Shown here: piece after piece, positions 17,750 to 26,397 of the stretch | Layout: every line of letters begins with the position of its first letter | How positions within the stretch are numbered: the first letter of the stretch is position 1 | Source of the DNA: Pseudomonadales bacterium | Lineage (GTDB): Bacteria > Pseudomonadota > Gammaproteobacteria > Pseudomonadales > Azotimanducaceae | DNA: 48,572 nt | Assembly: GCA_019090385.1 (NCBI GenBank) | Contig: JAHRWB010000198.1 | Location: forward strand, 1 to 48,572 | Reading direction: 5' to 3' | Notes under the pieces: model-generated | Told to the model about the DNA's origin: nothing | Seen by the model: the letters and a program-made list of their open reading frames with translations, nothing else | Databases searched by the model: none | Translations under genes and position numbers: made by a program

Positions 17750-17965
17750 TTATATTGCCCCGCGGCCATAATTATTTTCAGGCTTACGAGGTGGATCAGA
17801 CCTTACATTTTGCGCCACTGTCTCTATCGTGCCTCCACTCGCCAAAAACTTTTCCAGGTCGGTTTCCAACTGCCCACGCGTGCTCCCACGAGCATTCACC
17901 GTATGTACAGTACCTTCTGCAGGTGTTCGGCCAGGAATGGGTCCATTTTCATTCGCGCTAGTCAT
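17750..17965 (-). CDS. sutA: Short SutA-like RNA polymerase-binding regulator
   Basis: 71 aa protein. I start it at the ATG at 17965 because CAGGGAG lies about 5 bases upstream; a longer reading frame to 18043 lacks such a site. The C-terminal half (LEKFLASGGTIETVAQNV, then DPPRKPENNYG) resembles the conserved part of Pseudomonas SutA, a small intrinsically disordered protein that binds RNA polymerase and helps transcription during slow growth. The gene next to amtB-glnK is where I recall sutA in P. aeruginosa, which supports the call. The N-terminus is much shorter than in P. aeruginosa (about 105 aa) and lacks its long acidic tail. Recognition is from memory of the family, so moderate confidence. 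Confidence 0.72.
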   Translation of the reverse strand: MTSANENGPIPGRTPAEGTVHTVNARGSTRGQLETDLEKFLASGGTIETVAQNVRSDPPRKPENNYGRGAI

Positions 17966-18109
17966 AACTACTCCCTGAGTTAAATCTTGTTTTAATTTGA
18001 GCACTATTAATAGCTCAGATTTGAGATTATGCAAATTGACCAAAGCAATAACATTAAGTTTGTCACAAACTAGAGAGGTACTGGCTAATGAGCTATTAAT
18101 CGTTGAAGC

Positions 18110-18155
18110 AAAAAAAAACGTACCTGTTCACGGCGCTGGAAACGTGAACAGATAC
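18110..18155 (-). terminator. Intrinsic terminator of the glnK-amtB operon
   Basis: On the minus strand, CTGTTCAC and GTGAACAG form an 8 bp perfect stem (right arm 18144-18151, left arm 18124-18131). It extends to 11 of 12 pairs with the outer GTA/TAC, and the loop is 12 bases. It is followed within 2 bases by a run of nine Us (A-run 18110-18118 on the plus strand). It lies about 40 bases past the amtB stop, so it should end the nitrogen operon before sutA. Confidence 0.85.
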
Positions 18156-18193
18156 GCTAATTTTACAGCAAAAGACAAAAATCTTGCCAGGCT

Positions 18194-19558
18194 CTAGAAA
18201 ATATAACCTCGCTCCTCGTGAGAGGCTAAATCGAGACCTTGATTTTCTTCATCTTCATTTACACGCAAGCCAATTGTCGCATCGATAATTTTAAGAAGGA
18301 TGAAAGATACTATGCCGGTGTATATAGCAGTAGCGGCTATACCCAGCGCTTGTACGCTAACTTGCGCAGCTATGCCACCCTCTTCAACGCCGAAACCTGC
18401 ACCACCTAATGATTCAGCGCAAAATACGCCGGTAAGCAATGCACCGATGATACCACCAACACCATGTACACCGAACACGTCCATCGTATCGTCATAGCCA
18501 AAAGTACGCTTAAGTTTGGCAGCAGCCAGAAAACAACCGACGCCAGAAACTGCGCCAATCGCCAGAGCGCCCATAGGACCTACAGCACCTGAAGCCGGAG
18601 TAATTGCTACCAGCCCAGCCACCGCCCCAGACGCGATGCCCAGTACACTTGGCTTTTTAAACATCAACCATTCAGCAAACATCCATGCCAAGGCTGCCGA
18701 TGCCGTCGCTATTTGTGTTACCGCCATTGCCATACCCGCAACATTATCAGCCGCGAGCTCAGAACCTGCGTTAAACCCGAACCAACCGACCCACAACAAA
18801 CCAGCGCCAATTAAGGTAAGTGTCAGATTGTGTGGAGCCATAGGCGTATTGGGATAACCTACGCGCTTGCCAAGCACAATTGCTGCAACCAACCCAGCTA
18901 TACCCGCGTTGATATGTACCACCGTACCTCCGGCAAAATCCAGTATGCCTTTGGAACCTAACCAGCCACCATCACCCCAAACCCAATGACAAACCGGGGC
19001 ATAAACTATTGTGAACCAAAAAGTCATGAACACGAGCATGCTGGAAAACTTAATACGTTCTGCAAAAGCACCCACTATCAGAGCAGGTGTAATAATTGCA
19101 AAGGTCATTTGAAATGTCATAAACACCGATTCAGGTATAGTCCCGGACATGGAATCTACCGTTAAGCCATTCAGAAACATCTTATCCAAACCACCCCAAA
19201 ATGCGCCTTCACCACCAAAAGCAATACTATATCCGTACAATACCCACAAAACAGACATCAGACAGCATATGGCAAAACATTGCATCATTACTGAAAGCAC
19301 GTTCTTGCTGCGACTCATCCCCGCATAAAATAACGATAAACCAGGAACTGTCATCATAAGTACCAGGGCGGTAGCCGTTAACATCCATGCTGTATCGCCG
19401 GAACTCAGTTCATCGGCGAACACGGGTAAACCCGCTAACAGCACCAAGCCATAAATAAATATTTTTATCGGAGAATGTTCACTTATTGCTGCGACAGAAT
19501 TTCTGCCTCCCCGGCCAACATTTTTAGTAATTTTATCTTTCACAATTATCTTCCTCAT
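18194..19558 (-). CDS. amtB: Ammonium transporter AmtB
   Basis: Inner-membrane ammonium channel of the Amt/Rh family, 454 aa with a signal peptide ending near GLPVFADELS and about 11 transmembrane helices. Landmarks are GDTAWMLTATALVLMM, GLSLFYAGMSRSKN, the twin pore histidines in GGTVVHINAGIAGL (H215) and VFGVHGVGGIIGALL (H365), and GWFGFNAGSEL. The cytoplasmic tail is where GlnK docks in E. coli. The first ~25 residues are an unusually long charged leader before the signal helix; a GTG at 19543 has a GAGGA site 8 bases upstream, better than the ATG at 19558, so the true start may be there. Directly downstream of glnK (9 bp). Confidence 0.97.
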   Translation of the reverse strand: MRKIIVKDKITKNVGRGGRNSVAAISEHSPIKIFIYGLVLLAGLPVFADELSSGDTAWMLTATALVLMMTVPGLSLFYAGMSRSKNVLSVMMQCFAICCLMSVLWVLYGYSIAFGGEGAFWGGLDKMFLNGLTVDSMSGTIPESVFMTFQMTFAIITPALIVGAFAERIKFSSMLVFMTFWFTIVYAPVCHWVWGDGGWLGSKGILDFAGGTVVHINAGIAGLVAAIVLGKRVGYPNTPMAPHNLTLTLIGAGLLWVGWFGFNAGSELAADNVAGMAMAVTQIATASAALAWMFAEWLMFKKPSVLGIASGAVAGLVAITPASGAVGPMGALAIGAVSGVGCFLAAAKLKRTFGYDDTMDVFGVHGVGGIIGALLTGVFCAESLGGAGFGVEEGGIAAQVSVQALGIAATAIYTGIVSFILLKIIDATIGLRVNEDEENQGLDLASHEERGYIF

Positions 19559-19567
19559 ACATAGGCA

Positions 19568-19906
<339 letters not shown>

Positions 19907-19932
19907 TTATTTCTCCTGATCTGTTTGAATTA

Positions 19933-19975
19933 TTTGCTAACACCACTTTCTCATAATAGAAAATGGTGCAGCAAA
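19933..19975 (-). other. Stem-loop between the porin gene and glnK
   Basis: TTTGCT and CACCACTTTC on the left pair with GAAAATGGTG and AGCAAA on the right, a roughly 16 bp stem with one bulge and one mismatch around an 8-base loop. No U-run follows it on the minus strand. It sits in the 80 bp gap of one operon. A partial terminator or an RNA-processing/stability element that sets porin against glnK-amtB levels is the likeliest role (inference). Confidence 0.5.
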
Positions 19976-19986
19976 TTCTCTCTCAA

Positions 19987-20712
19987 TTACAAGCTTTTCG
20001 TTAACGATAATACAACTGTGTCAGAACACAGTTTAGATCCGCCAAAACACTCACTCTTCTTCAGATCAGTTCCTATGAAAGAGAGTCCCCACTCAACGCC
20101 CAGCTGCTCTGTAGAGAGGGAGACGCTATAATCGATATAACTATCACCCGCATCACCATCCGCAGGGCCAATAAAGGCGGCAAATTCTTCATTATCTTCA
20201 AATGCGTTAAATCCTACGTGAAAGCCCAGGCTAATATTTTCCGCGATTTCAAAACCGTAATCCCCATACAAATACCAGAATGTACCTGTTTTCGCGAAAT
20301 AATCGTCTGATACAGCCAGACCAATCGTCGCGTCAGAGTATGAAACACTTGCGTACACTTCCTGATAATCCAGATCCGGCGAAGTGTCGTCTTCTGGGTA
20401 TGCGTAATACATATAACCAACGTCATAGCTAACCGATTCATTAAACTCGCCGCCAAAACCCGCATAAAGATCTGTTTCTATAGCAGCACCTGTAAAAGTT
20501 ACATTTGATGCCCATGCACCGGCATAAAAACCACTTTCATGCTCAAAATCAAAGCCTCCCTGAATTGCCATGGAGCGATCCCCCTGGGAAATACCCCGAA
20601 AGCGATAATCAGTTGCTATTGTTACATTTCCAGATAACTCTGCCGCACTGACCACACCCGGTGCAATCAAAGCCATCCACCCAAACATTATTGAATATGC
20701 AATTCTCTTCAC
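19987..20712 (-). CDS. TorF-type putative outer-membrane porin
   Basis: 241 aa with a clear signal peptide (cleavage near GVVSAAELSG). The mature part is a beta-rich protein with alternating aromatic residues and a start ELSGNVTIATDYRFRGISQGD, the hallmark of the TorF/'gcw_chp' conserved porin-like family. The last residue is Leu, not the usual Phe; two cysteines near the C-terminus (ECFGGSKLCSD) could form a disulfide. It is the first gene of a unit with glnK and amtB, behind a sigma-54 promoter. This suggests nitrogen-limited expression and a role in taking up a nitrogen compound across the outer membrane (inference). Substrate unknown. Confidence 0.85.
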   Translation of the reverse strand: MKRIAYSIMFGWMALIAPGVVSAAELSGNVTIATDYRFRGISQGDRSMAIQGGFDFEHESGFYAGAWASNVTFTGAAIETDLYAGFGGEFNESVSYDVGYMYYAYPEDDTSPDLDYQEVYASVSYSDATIGLAVSDDYFAKTGTFWYLYGDYGFEIAENISLGFHVGFNAFEDNEEFAAFIGPADGDAGDSYIDYSVSLSTEQLGVEWGLSFIGTDLKKSECFGGSKLCSDTVVLSLTKSL

Positions 20713-20775
20713 AATTTTTCCCCTCTTAATTTTGATATAAATAATTTTTACTAGTCGTACCTGGAAGTAGATAAA

Positions 20776-20791
20776 AGCAGTTTTCGTGCCA
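20776..20791 (-). promoter_or_regulatory. Sigma-54 (RpoN) promoter of porin-glnK-amtB
   Basis: The minus strand reads TGGCACGAAAACTGCT, against the -24/-12 consensus TGGCACG-N4-TTGCW: the -24 block is perfect, spacing between GG and GC is the required 10 bases, and the -12 block has one mismatch. The predicted start point near 20766 gives a leader of about 54 bases before the porin ATG. Confidence 0.85.
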
Positions 20792-20852
20792 GTTTCATAA
20801 AATGACTTCTAAATCAATTTACGCCCCATAAAAGTGAAACCTACCTCTTGTA

Positions 20853-20869
20853 TGCACCATAATAGGGCA
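20853..20869 (-). promoter_or_regulatory. NtrC-like binding site, proximal
   Basis: TGCACCATAATAGGGCA matches the dyad TGCACCA-N3-TGGTGCA at about 14 of 17 positions, with a perfect left half. Its centre is about 95 bases upstream of the predicted sigma-54 start, a normal enhancer distance. Confidence 0.6.
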
Positions 20870-20882
20870 ATATATCTACGCG

Positions 20883-20899
20883 CGCACAATAAATGAGCA
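20883..20899 (-). promoter_or_regulatory. NtrC-like binding site, distal (weaker)
   Basis: CGCACAATAAATGAGCA keeps the GCAC and GCA ends of the NtrC dyad. Its centre lies 30 bp from the proximal site, about three helical turns, so two dimers would sit on the same DNA face as in classical NtrC enhancers. The spacing is the main support, as the match itself is modest. Confidence 0.45.
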
Positions 20900-21006
20900 A
20901 TAAATACAAAATTAATGAAAGGAATCACTTACACTTCACCCGGTCATTAGCGCTGGTGAGGCTATCTCGAGCGCGGTAAGATTTCCTCGCTGCACTTCAT
21001 AACCAA

Positions 21007-21032
21007 CCGCTATGTTTAGCGGGTTACTTTTT
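21007..21032 (+). terminator. Hairpin with U-run in the ubiK leader
   Basis: CCGCTA-TGTT-TAGCGG forms a 6 bp perfect stem with a 4-base loop, extendable by two A-T pairs past a bulged G. It is followed by GTTAC and five Us. No plus-strand gene lies upstream (the porin gene is divergent). It could therefore be an attenuator in the ubiK leader or the end of a short leader RNA. The rest of the 348 bp gap 20713-21060 holds the sigma-54/NtrC elements. Confidence 0.45.
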
Positions 21033-21060
21033 AGCGACTTACTAGCAGAGCGTAAAACAC

Positions 21061-21366
21061 ATGACAGCAAACCAAAATATTTTTGAATCACTGGCTCGAC
21101 AAGTTGGCGAATCAGTTTCACAAATGATGACCAATCTACGCCAAAGCGATTCATCTGGATTCTCCGGAATGACATCAGAAGAGATAAGCCGAAAAATTAG
21201 ACCTTTAATAGAAACTGTCTTTGACGAATTCAAACTTGTGTCTATAGCCGAGTTTGAAGTGCAGACTCAATTGCTATCACAATTAAACGAACAAGTGAAA
21301 ATACTGGAAGCCAGACTACAAATCCTGGAACTATCGGATCCGTCGGCTCCGAAACTCGCCAAATAA
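21061..21366 (+). CDS. ubiK: Ubiquinone biosynthesis accessory factor UbiK
   Basis: 101 aa BMFP/YqiC-family protein that supports the Ubi complex in aerobic ubiquinone synthesis. N-terminal amphipathic part (ESLARQVGESVSQMM) and C-terminal coiled coil (VSIAEFEVQTQLLSQLNEQVKIL split around residues 60-90) are typical. Position next to glnK-amtB and comM is conserved in Pseudomonas. Start ATG with AGAGCG upstream is a weak ribosome site, but the N-terminus aligns with the family. Confidence 0.9.
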   Translation: MTANQNIFESLARQVGESVSQMMTNLRQSDSSGFSGMTSEEISRKIRPLIETVFDEFKLVSIAEFEVQTQLLSQLNEQVKILEARLQILELSDPSAPKLAK

Positions 21367-21387
21367 GGAACAGATACCCCGATTCAC

Positions 21388-22908
21388 ATGTCCACTTCAA
21401 CAGTACACGCTCGCGCATTAAGTGGCATCGAAGCCCCTGCGGTGGCAGTGGAAACCCATATAAGAGGCGGACTACCTGGGTTTTCAATTGTTGGATTACC
21501 CGAAGCTGCTGTTAGAGAAGCTCGGGACAGGGTTAAAAGCGCCATACTCAACTCTGGATTCGATTTTCCTAAAATACGGGTAACGGTCAATCTGGCACCT
21601 GCTGATATTCCCAAGCACGGTGGGCGTTTTGATCTCGCTATCGCGGTCGGCATTTTGGTTGCTTCGGGACAACTTCCAGACACCCAATTATCCCAGCTCG
21701 AAGTACTCGGGGAACTGGGATTAACTGGCCAAGTACGCTCCGTACGAGGTTGCTTATCTGCCGCCATTGATGCGGCAGAGTGCTCTCGAAAACTCATAGT
21801 CCCGCAACAAAATTTCCAGGAGGCCAGCTTACTTTCGCGCTCTCAGGTCTATGGCGTTAAACATTTGCTTGAAGTCTGTCAATTGATACGACAACCGCTG
21901 CCAAAAACAGACGAAACAGTCTCTAGCACCCTCAAAAACAAGCCTGTCCATCGCTCGGTACCGGAAGATTGCCGCCTTAACAATGTAAAAGGCCAATTTG
22001 CCGCCAAGCGCGGCTTAGTTATCGCAGCTGCTGGGGCGCATCATTTGCTCATGAGCGGCCCACCAGGCTGCGGAAAAACCATGCTCGCGAATCGAATTCA
22101 GTATTTATTGCCTCAGCCCACTGAGCGGGAAACAGCAGCAATGATAAAAATTCACTCAGCTGCAGGATTTTCAGATTTGTCCAACCTATTTTACGAGAGG
22201 CCTTTTCGTAACCCCCATCACAGCGCCTCAAGGGCAGCAATGGCTGGGGGAGGCAACCCAGTTTGCCCCGGAGAAATTTCACTGGCCCATTTTGGTGTGC
22301 TTTTTCTGGATGAATTGCCTGAATTTAATCGTCAAGTCATCGAGTCTCTACGTGAGCCGCTGGAATCCAAAGAAGTTATGATCGCCCGGGCCAATACTCG
22401 AGTGAAGTATCCTGCAGCATTCCAGCTTATTGCCGCTATGAATCCGTGTCCTGTTGGCCGCAATTGTACGGAATTGTCCTGTAGTTGTAGTCCACAACAA
22501 AAATTTCGTTATCGATCCCGAGTATCCGCACCAGTACTCGATCGAATAGACATACATGTAAAGGTAAATGAAATTTTGGAGAGCGAACTACTTGGGCCCT
22601 CTCCCGATGAAGATGAAGACAAGATAAGGAGCAACATAGCAACTGCCCGAAGCATTCAATACGAGCGGAACGCCGGGCCATTGAACTCCGAATTATCCAT
22701 CACTCAACTTGAGCAGTTTTGCCACCTTGATTCATCTACAGAAACGCTAATGCGCGAAGGAATGGCCCATTTCAAGCTATCCGCCCGAGCATGTCACCGC
22801 TTACTGAAAGTCAGCAGAACGATTGCAGATCTTGACCAAAAACAATCAATCGAAACAAAACACTTGAGTGAAGCAATGAGTTATAGAGACCCGACCTTGG
22901 AATTTTAG
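21388..22908 (+). CDS. comM: YifB/ComM family AAA ATPase (Mg-chelatase-like)
   Basis: 506 aa. N-terminal ChlI-type fold (GIEAPAVAVETHIRGGLPGFSIVG split over residues 12-36, then LPEAAVREARDRVKSA). The AAA core has Walker A GPPGCGKTMLANR, Walker B GVLFLDELPEF, and sensor region AANTRVKYPAAFQLIAAMNPCP-type with NPCP. A Cys-rich insert (CTELSCSC) and a C-terminal helical domain (LSARACHRLLKVSRTIADL) follow. In naturally competent bacteria ComM is a hexameric branch-migration helicase that aids integration of transformed DNA; whether this organism is competent is not shown here. Its tail faces the cytochrome c5 gene with 11 bp between. Confidence 0.95.
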   Translation: MSTSTVHARALSGIEAPAVAVETHIRGGLPGFSIVGLPEAAVREARDRVKSAILNSGFDFPKIRVTVNLAPADIPKHGGRFDLAIAVGILVASGQLPDTQLSQLEVLGELGLTGQVRSVRGCLSAAIDAAECSRKLIVPQQNFQEASLLSRSQVYGVKHLLEVCQLIRQPLPKTDETVSSTLKNKPVHRSVPEDCRLNNVKGQFAAKRGLVIAAAGAHHLLMSGPPGCGKTMLANRIQYLLPQPTERETAAMIKIHSAAGFSDLSNLFYERPFRNPHHSASRAAMAGGGNPVCPGEISLAHFGVLFLDELPEFNRQVIESLREPLESKEVMIARANTRVKYPAAFQLIAAMNPCPVGRNCTELSCSCSPQQKFRYRSRVSAPVLDRIDIHVKVNEILESELLGPSPDEDEDKIRSNIATARSIQYERNAGPLNSELSITQLEQFCHLDSSTETLMREGMAHFKLSARACHRLLKVSRTIADLDQKQSIETKHLSEAMSYRDPTLEF

Positions 22909-22919
22909 CAACCGCAAAG

Positions 22920-23342
22920 TTATTTGACAGCGTCAATCATATAATCCATTGCAGCGCGCAACTCATCATCCGAGCAGTCCATACAGGTGCCTTTTGGGGG
23001 CATACCCGCATTCAAGCCATTCTGAGTGCTGCTCCACAGCGTATCCAGACCCTTTGCCAGACGCGGCTTCCAATCATCAATATTCTGAAATTTGGGCGCA
23101 CCACCTACACCCGCTGCATGACAAATAAAACATGATTTATCATAAACTGCTTGTCCAGATAGGGGTTCGCCGCCAGATGCAACCACCGCTGTGCCAGCAC
23201 ACTCCTCCCCGGCTTTACACGAGCTGCCAAACGGCGTGAGTCGATCACGTACAGCATCATCCGTACCTGGGGGCACTCGCACATCAGCCCAAATGGACAC
23301 AGTTAAAATTATTCCAAAAACTACCAGTAAACGTTGCATCAA
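22920..23342 (-). CDS. Periplasmic cytochrome c5-type monohaem protein
   Basis: 140 aa with an N-terminal signal helix (MMQRLLVVFGIILTVSIWADV). One haem site CFICH, with a likely axial Met in NAGMPPKGTC, and a second conserved pair CMDC as in c5 cytochromes, where it forms a disulfide. The central GQAVYDKSCFICHAAGVGGAPKF is typical. The long pre-haem linker (residues 20-62) carries an extra CKAGEEC pair. Likely a soluble or membrane-tethered electron carrier to terminal oxidases. ATGs at 23342 and 23339 are both possible. Confidence 0.9.
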   Translation of the reverse strand: MMQRLLVVFGIILTVSIWADVRVPPGTDDAVRDRLTPFGSSCKAGEECAGTAVVASGGEPLSGQAVYDKSCFICHAAGVGGAPKFQNIDDWKPRLAKGLDTLWSSTQNGLNAGMPPKGTCMDCSDDELRAAMDYMIDAVK

Positions 23343-23409
23343 TGTCTCAACCCCTTATTCAACTGTATATAAAGCGGCGCGGATTATAGTCTATCTACTA
23401 CCTTGATAA

Positions 23410-23481
23410 AACAGCCCCAAGCAGCTTTTTAGGTACAGCCCTGAGCGACTTTTAAGATACAGCCCTGAGCGACTTTTTAGA
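23410..23481 (-). repeat. Three tandem copies of a 24 bp unit downstream of liuA
   Basis: Copies at 23410-23433 (diverged), 23434-23457 and 23458-23481 (the last two differ at about one position). The unit begins TACAGCCCTGAGCGACTTTT on the plus strand. The array ends one base before the liuA stop codon triplet, in the 3' untranslated RNA. Its period equals 8 codons but it is not translated. Confidence 0.85.
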
Positions 23482-23482
23482 T

Positions 23483-24655
23483 TCAGGATTGCGAAGCCAA
23501 AAATAACTCCCGGCCAATCAGCATACGGCGAATTTCACTGGTACCGGCGCCTATTTCGTATAGTTTAGCATCTCTGAGCATTCTTCCAGCCGCAAACTCA
23601 TTCATATACCCGACACCACCCAGGGTCTGAATAGTCTCCAAGGCCATCAAGGTGGCACGCTCGGACGCATATAAGATACAACCAGCGGCATCAAACCGCG
23701 TTGGCGAGCTCTGATCACAAGCACGCGCCACAGCATAAACGTACGATCGACATGCATTCATCGTCGTATACATATCAGCAATTTTGCCCTGCATTAACTG
23801 GAAGGTGCCAATGGGCTGACCAAATTGCTGTCGTGTATGTACGTATGGCAAAGCCAAATCCATGCATGCCCGCATAATACCAAGAGGCCCTCCCGCCAAA
23901 ACTACCCTTTCAAAATCCAGGCCACTCATAAGAATTTTTGCACCTTCGCCCACCTTTCCAAGCACACTGCTTGCTGGCAAACGACAATTGTCAAAAATAA
24001 GTTCACCTGTCTCAGATCCGCGCATCCCCAATTTGTCGAGTTTTACCCCGGTGGAGAAACCTGGCGCATTTTTCTCAACAATGAACGCTGTTATACCTTT
24101 GGGACCTAGAGCAGGATCGATCGTTGCATAGACCACGAGTATGTCCGCCGTAGGGCCATTTGTGATCCACATTTTATTGCCATTCAGTACATAGTGATCA
24201 CCATCCAATTTTGCACGCAGGCGCAAACTCATAACATCTGAACCCGCGCCCGATTCACTCATAGCTAAGGCGCCCAAATATTCACCACTAATCAATTTAG
24301 GCAAATATTTTTCTTTCTGAGCGTTACTGCCAAACCGACTTAATTGATTAACACATAAATTTGAGTGCGCGCCATATGACAACCCTACTGAAGCCGAGGC
24401 TCGGCTAATCTCCTCCATCACCACACAATGTGCCAGATACCCGAGGTCCATACCGCCATACTTCGACTCAGCCGTCATTCCCAGTACTCCCAGTGCCCCA
24501 AGTTTAGGCCACAAGTATCTGGGAAACTCATTATTTTTATCAACGCTCTCAGCAATCGGTACTATTTCTTTTTTACAAAAGTGCCGCACTGAGTCGAGCA
24601 GACTATCCAGCGTTTCACCCAGCCCAAAATCAAACTCCACGCCACTAAATGTCAT
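23483..24655 (-). CDS. liuA: Isovaleryl-CoA dehydrogenase
   Basis: FAD-dependent acyl-CoA dehydrogenase of leucine catabolism, converting isovaleryl-CoA to 3-methylcrotonyl-CoA. 390 aa. The substrate-specific catalytic base is the Glu in [16 protein letters not shown] (E249), which is the isovaleryl type (other acyl-CoA dehydrogenases carry it near the C-terminus). FAD/ETF segments [11 protein letters not shown] and [15 protein letters not shown], and the C-terminal [19 protein letters not shown] are present. The ATG overlaps the stop of the carboxylase alpha gene (ATGA) and its ribosome site AGGA lies inside that gene. Placed last in the cluster. Confidence 0.95.
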   Translation of the reverse strand: MTFSGVEFDFGLGETLDSLLDSVRHFCKKEIVPIAESVDKNNEFPRYLWPKLGALGVLGMTAESKYGGMDLGYLAHCVVMEEISRASASVGLSYGAHSNLCVNQLSRFGSNAQKEKYLPKLISGEYLGALAMSESGAGSDVMSLRLRAKLDGDHYVLNGNKMWITNGPTADILVVYATIDPALGPKGITAFIVEKNAPGFSTGVKLDKLGMRGSETGELIFDNCRLPASSVLGKVGEGAKILMSGLDFERVVLAGGPLGIMRACMDLALPYVHTRQQFGQPIGTFQLMQGKIADMYTTMNACRSYVYAVARACDQSSPTRFDAAGCILYASERATLMALETIQTLGGVGYMNEFAAGRMLRDAKLYEIGAGTSEIRRMLIGRELFLASQS

Positions 24656-26382
24656 GTCACATTCCTGTTTATCTGTTTAAGCGGATCGTAGATTCGCATT
24701 GTCTGGGATCCGCCACTGCGCATAACAATCACCTTACCGCCACTTTCAGCAATATCACCACGCACTTTTTTATTGTTAAAATACCCGCTGACCGAAGTAC
24801 CCTGCCAACGTGCTTCACGTACCTCAAAATAAACACTGTCAATTTTTATACCAAAACTATCGGGCTGTTCAACGTTCCGAGTCACAACCACATCAAAAAT
24901 CTTACTATCAGCACTTATATTAAAATGCTGTGAGTTATTCATGTTAATTCGAAAACCTGTTTTACCCCCCCAAGGCAGGGGTTGGGTCAAGGCCAACAAT
25001 TTCCAAACCATACCCAGCAATAGGTCATAAGTGGCCGTTGGAGGAATTAGCTCGGCTATTTCCCGTTCTATAAAACCGGTATCGTAATTCCCTTCATGCA
25101 TTGCTGTGTGATTAAGTAAATTTTTCAAAAACACCAAATTATGCTCAACTCCGGCCACCCGAGTTTTTTCGATAGCTCCCAACATTTTCTCCAATGCCGA
25201 CTCCCGCGAATCAGCATGCGCAATAATTTTTGCTATCATCGGGTCGTAGTACCTGCTTACTTCGGAGCCACTAGCTACGCCAGTGTCCACTCTTACCTCA
25301 GCAGGTATGCTTAACGTTATCAATGTTCCGGCACTAGGCATAAAATTTTTCTTCGGGTTTTCAGCATACAATCTTGCCTCAAGAGCGTGCCCACTAATTT
25401 TTATATCAGCTTGAGCAATATCCAACTTCTCTCCTGCCGCAATACGCAATTGCCAATCTACCAAATCAATGCCGGTAATTGCCTCAGAGATAGGGTGTTC
25501 AACTTGCAAACGCGTATTCATTTCCATGAAATAAAATGATGATTTATCGCAGATAAATTCGACCGTTCCAGCGCCTTCATAGTTAACACTGCGTGAAATA
25601 TCTATTGCAGCTTGACATATATGTTGGCGAAACTCATTGCTTATATTGGGCGCAGGAGCCTCTTCCAATACCTTCTGGTGCCTACGTTGCATAGAACAAT
25701 CACGTTCAAACAAATGCACTATGTTTCCATAGCTATCAGCCAAAATCTGCACTTCAATATGCCGCGCTTTAGCCAGATACTTTTCAAGCAATACAGTATC
25801 ATCACTAAAGGCCTGACGAGCCTCCAGTTTTGCAGAATCTAGCTGCGCCTTAAACTCAGAAGCACTATTCACCAAACGCATACCCCGACCCCCACCACCG
25901 GCTGAAGCCTTGATAATAATGGGATAACCTATTTTTCCCGCCTCATCTTCGAGTATTGATGCTTCCTGATTCGCACCATTATATCCAGGCACAACGGGAA
26001 CACCGGCTTGCTCTACAAGTTTTTTGGATTCAATTTTTGAACCCATGGACTGAATAACATCACTGGAAGGCCCGACAAAAACTAACCCGGCATCGTTCAG
26101 TAATTTTGCAAAGGCAGCATTCTCCGCCAAAAAACCATAGCCAGGATGGACCGAATCAGCCCCTGACTGTAACGCGGCATTGAGTATCGCCTCCATATCC
26201 AGATAATTTTCTAAAGCACTGGCACCACCTAAACAAACGAATTCATCTGCAAGCTGAACATGCAATGCCATCCTATCTTCATCAGAACAAACTGCTACGG
26301 ATCTGATCCCCAGTTTTTTGGCACTGCGGATAATTCGACAAGCTATTTCTCCACGGTTGGCAATGAGTAGTTTCTTGAGCAT
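24652..26382 (-). CDS. liuD: Methylcrotonyl-CoA carboxylase alpha subunit lacking the biotinyl domain
   Basis: 576 aa. Residues 1-450 are a complete biotin carboxylase: [19 protein letters not shown] start, [17 protein letters not shown]-grasp loop [14 protein letters not shown], and [18 protein letters not shown]. The BT linker domain follows to about residue 570. Normal alpha subunits are about 650-670 aa and end in a BCCP domain with the A-M-K-M biotinylation site. Here the chain stops at [14 protein letters not shown], exactly where the BCCP domain would begin. No AMKM motif follows, and liuA begins in the same 4 bp. A biotin carrier in trans, or a dead pathway, must be considered. A generic acetyl/propionyl carboxylase is less likely given the liuA/liuB neighbours. 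Confidence 0.9.
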   Translation of the reverse strand: MLKKLLIANRGEIACRIIRSAKKLGIRSVAVCSDEDRMALHVQLADEFVCLGGASALENYLDMEAILNAALQSGADSVHPGYGFLAENAAFAKLLNDAGLVFVGPSSDVIQSMGSKIESKKLVEQAGVPVVPGYNGANQEASILEDEAGKIGYPIIIKASAGGGGRGMRLVNSASEFKAQLDSAKLEARQAFSDDTVLLEKYLAKARHIEVQILADSYGNIVHLFERDCSMQRRHQKVLEEAPAPNISNEFRQHICQAAIDISRSVNYEGAGTVEFICDKSSFYFMEMNTRLQVEHPISEAITGIDLVDWQLRIAAGEKLDIAQADIKISGHALEARLYAENPKKNFMPSAGTLITLSIPAEVRVDTGVASGSEVSRYYDPMIAKIIAHADSRESALEKMLGAIEKTRVAGVEHNLVFLKNLLNHTAMHEGNYDTGFIEREIAELIPPTATYDLLLGMVWKLLALTQPLPWGGKTGFRINMNNSQHFNISADSKIFDVVVTRNVEQPDSFGIKIDSVYFEVREARWQGTSVSGYFNNKKVRGDIAESGGKVIVMRSGGSQTMRIYDPLKQINRNVT

Positions 26383-26397
26383 GGGATATCCCGCAGA

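Noticed and set aside
17568-17771. Plus-strand 67-codon frame between thrC and sutA
   Set aside because: No ribosome site, no family resemblance, and it runs into the antisense of sutA. The gap more likely holds the thrC promoter.
17966-18043. 26-residue N-terminal extension of the SutA-like protein
   Set aside because: The internal ATG at 17965 has a clear ribosome site. The extension is not acidic and is unlike the SutA tail.
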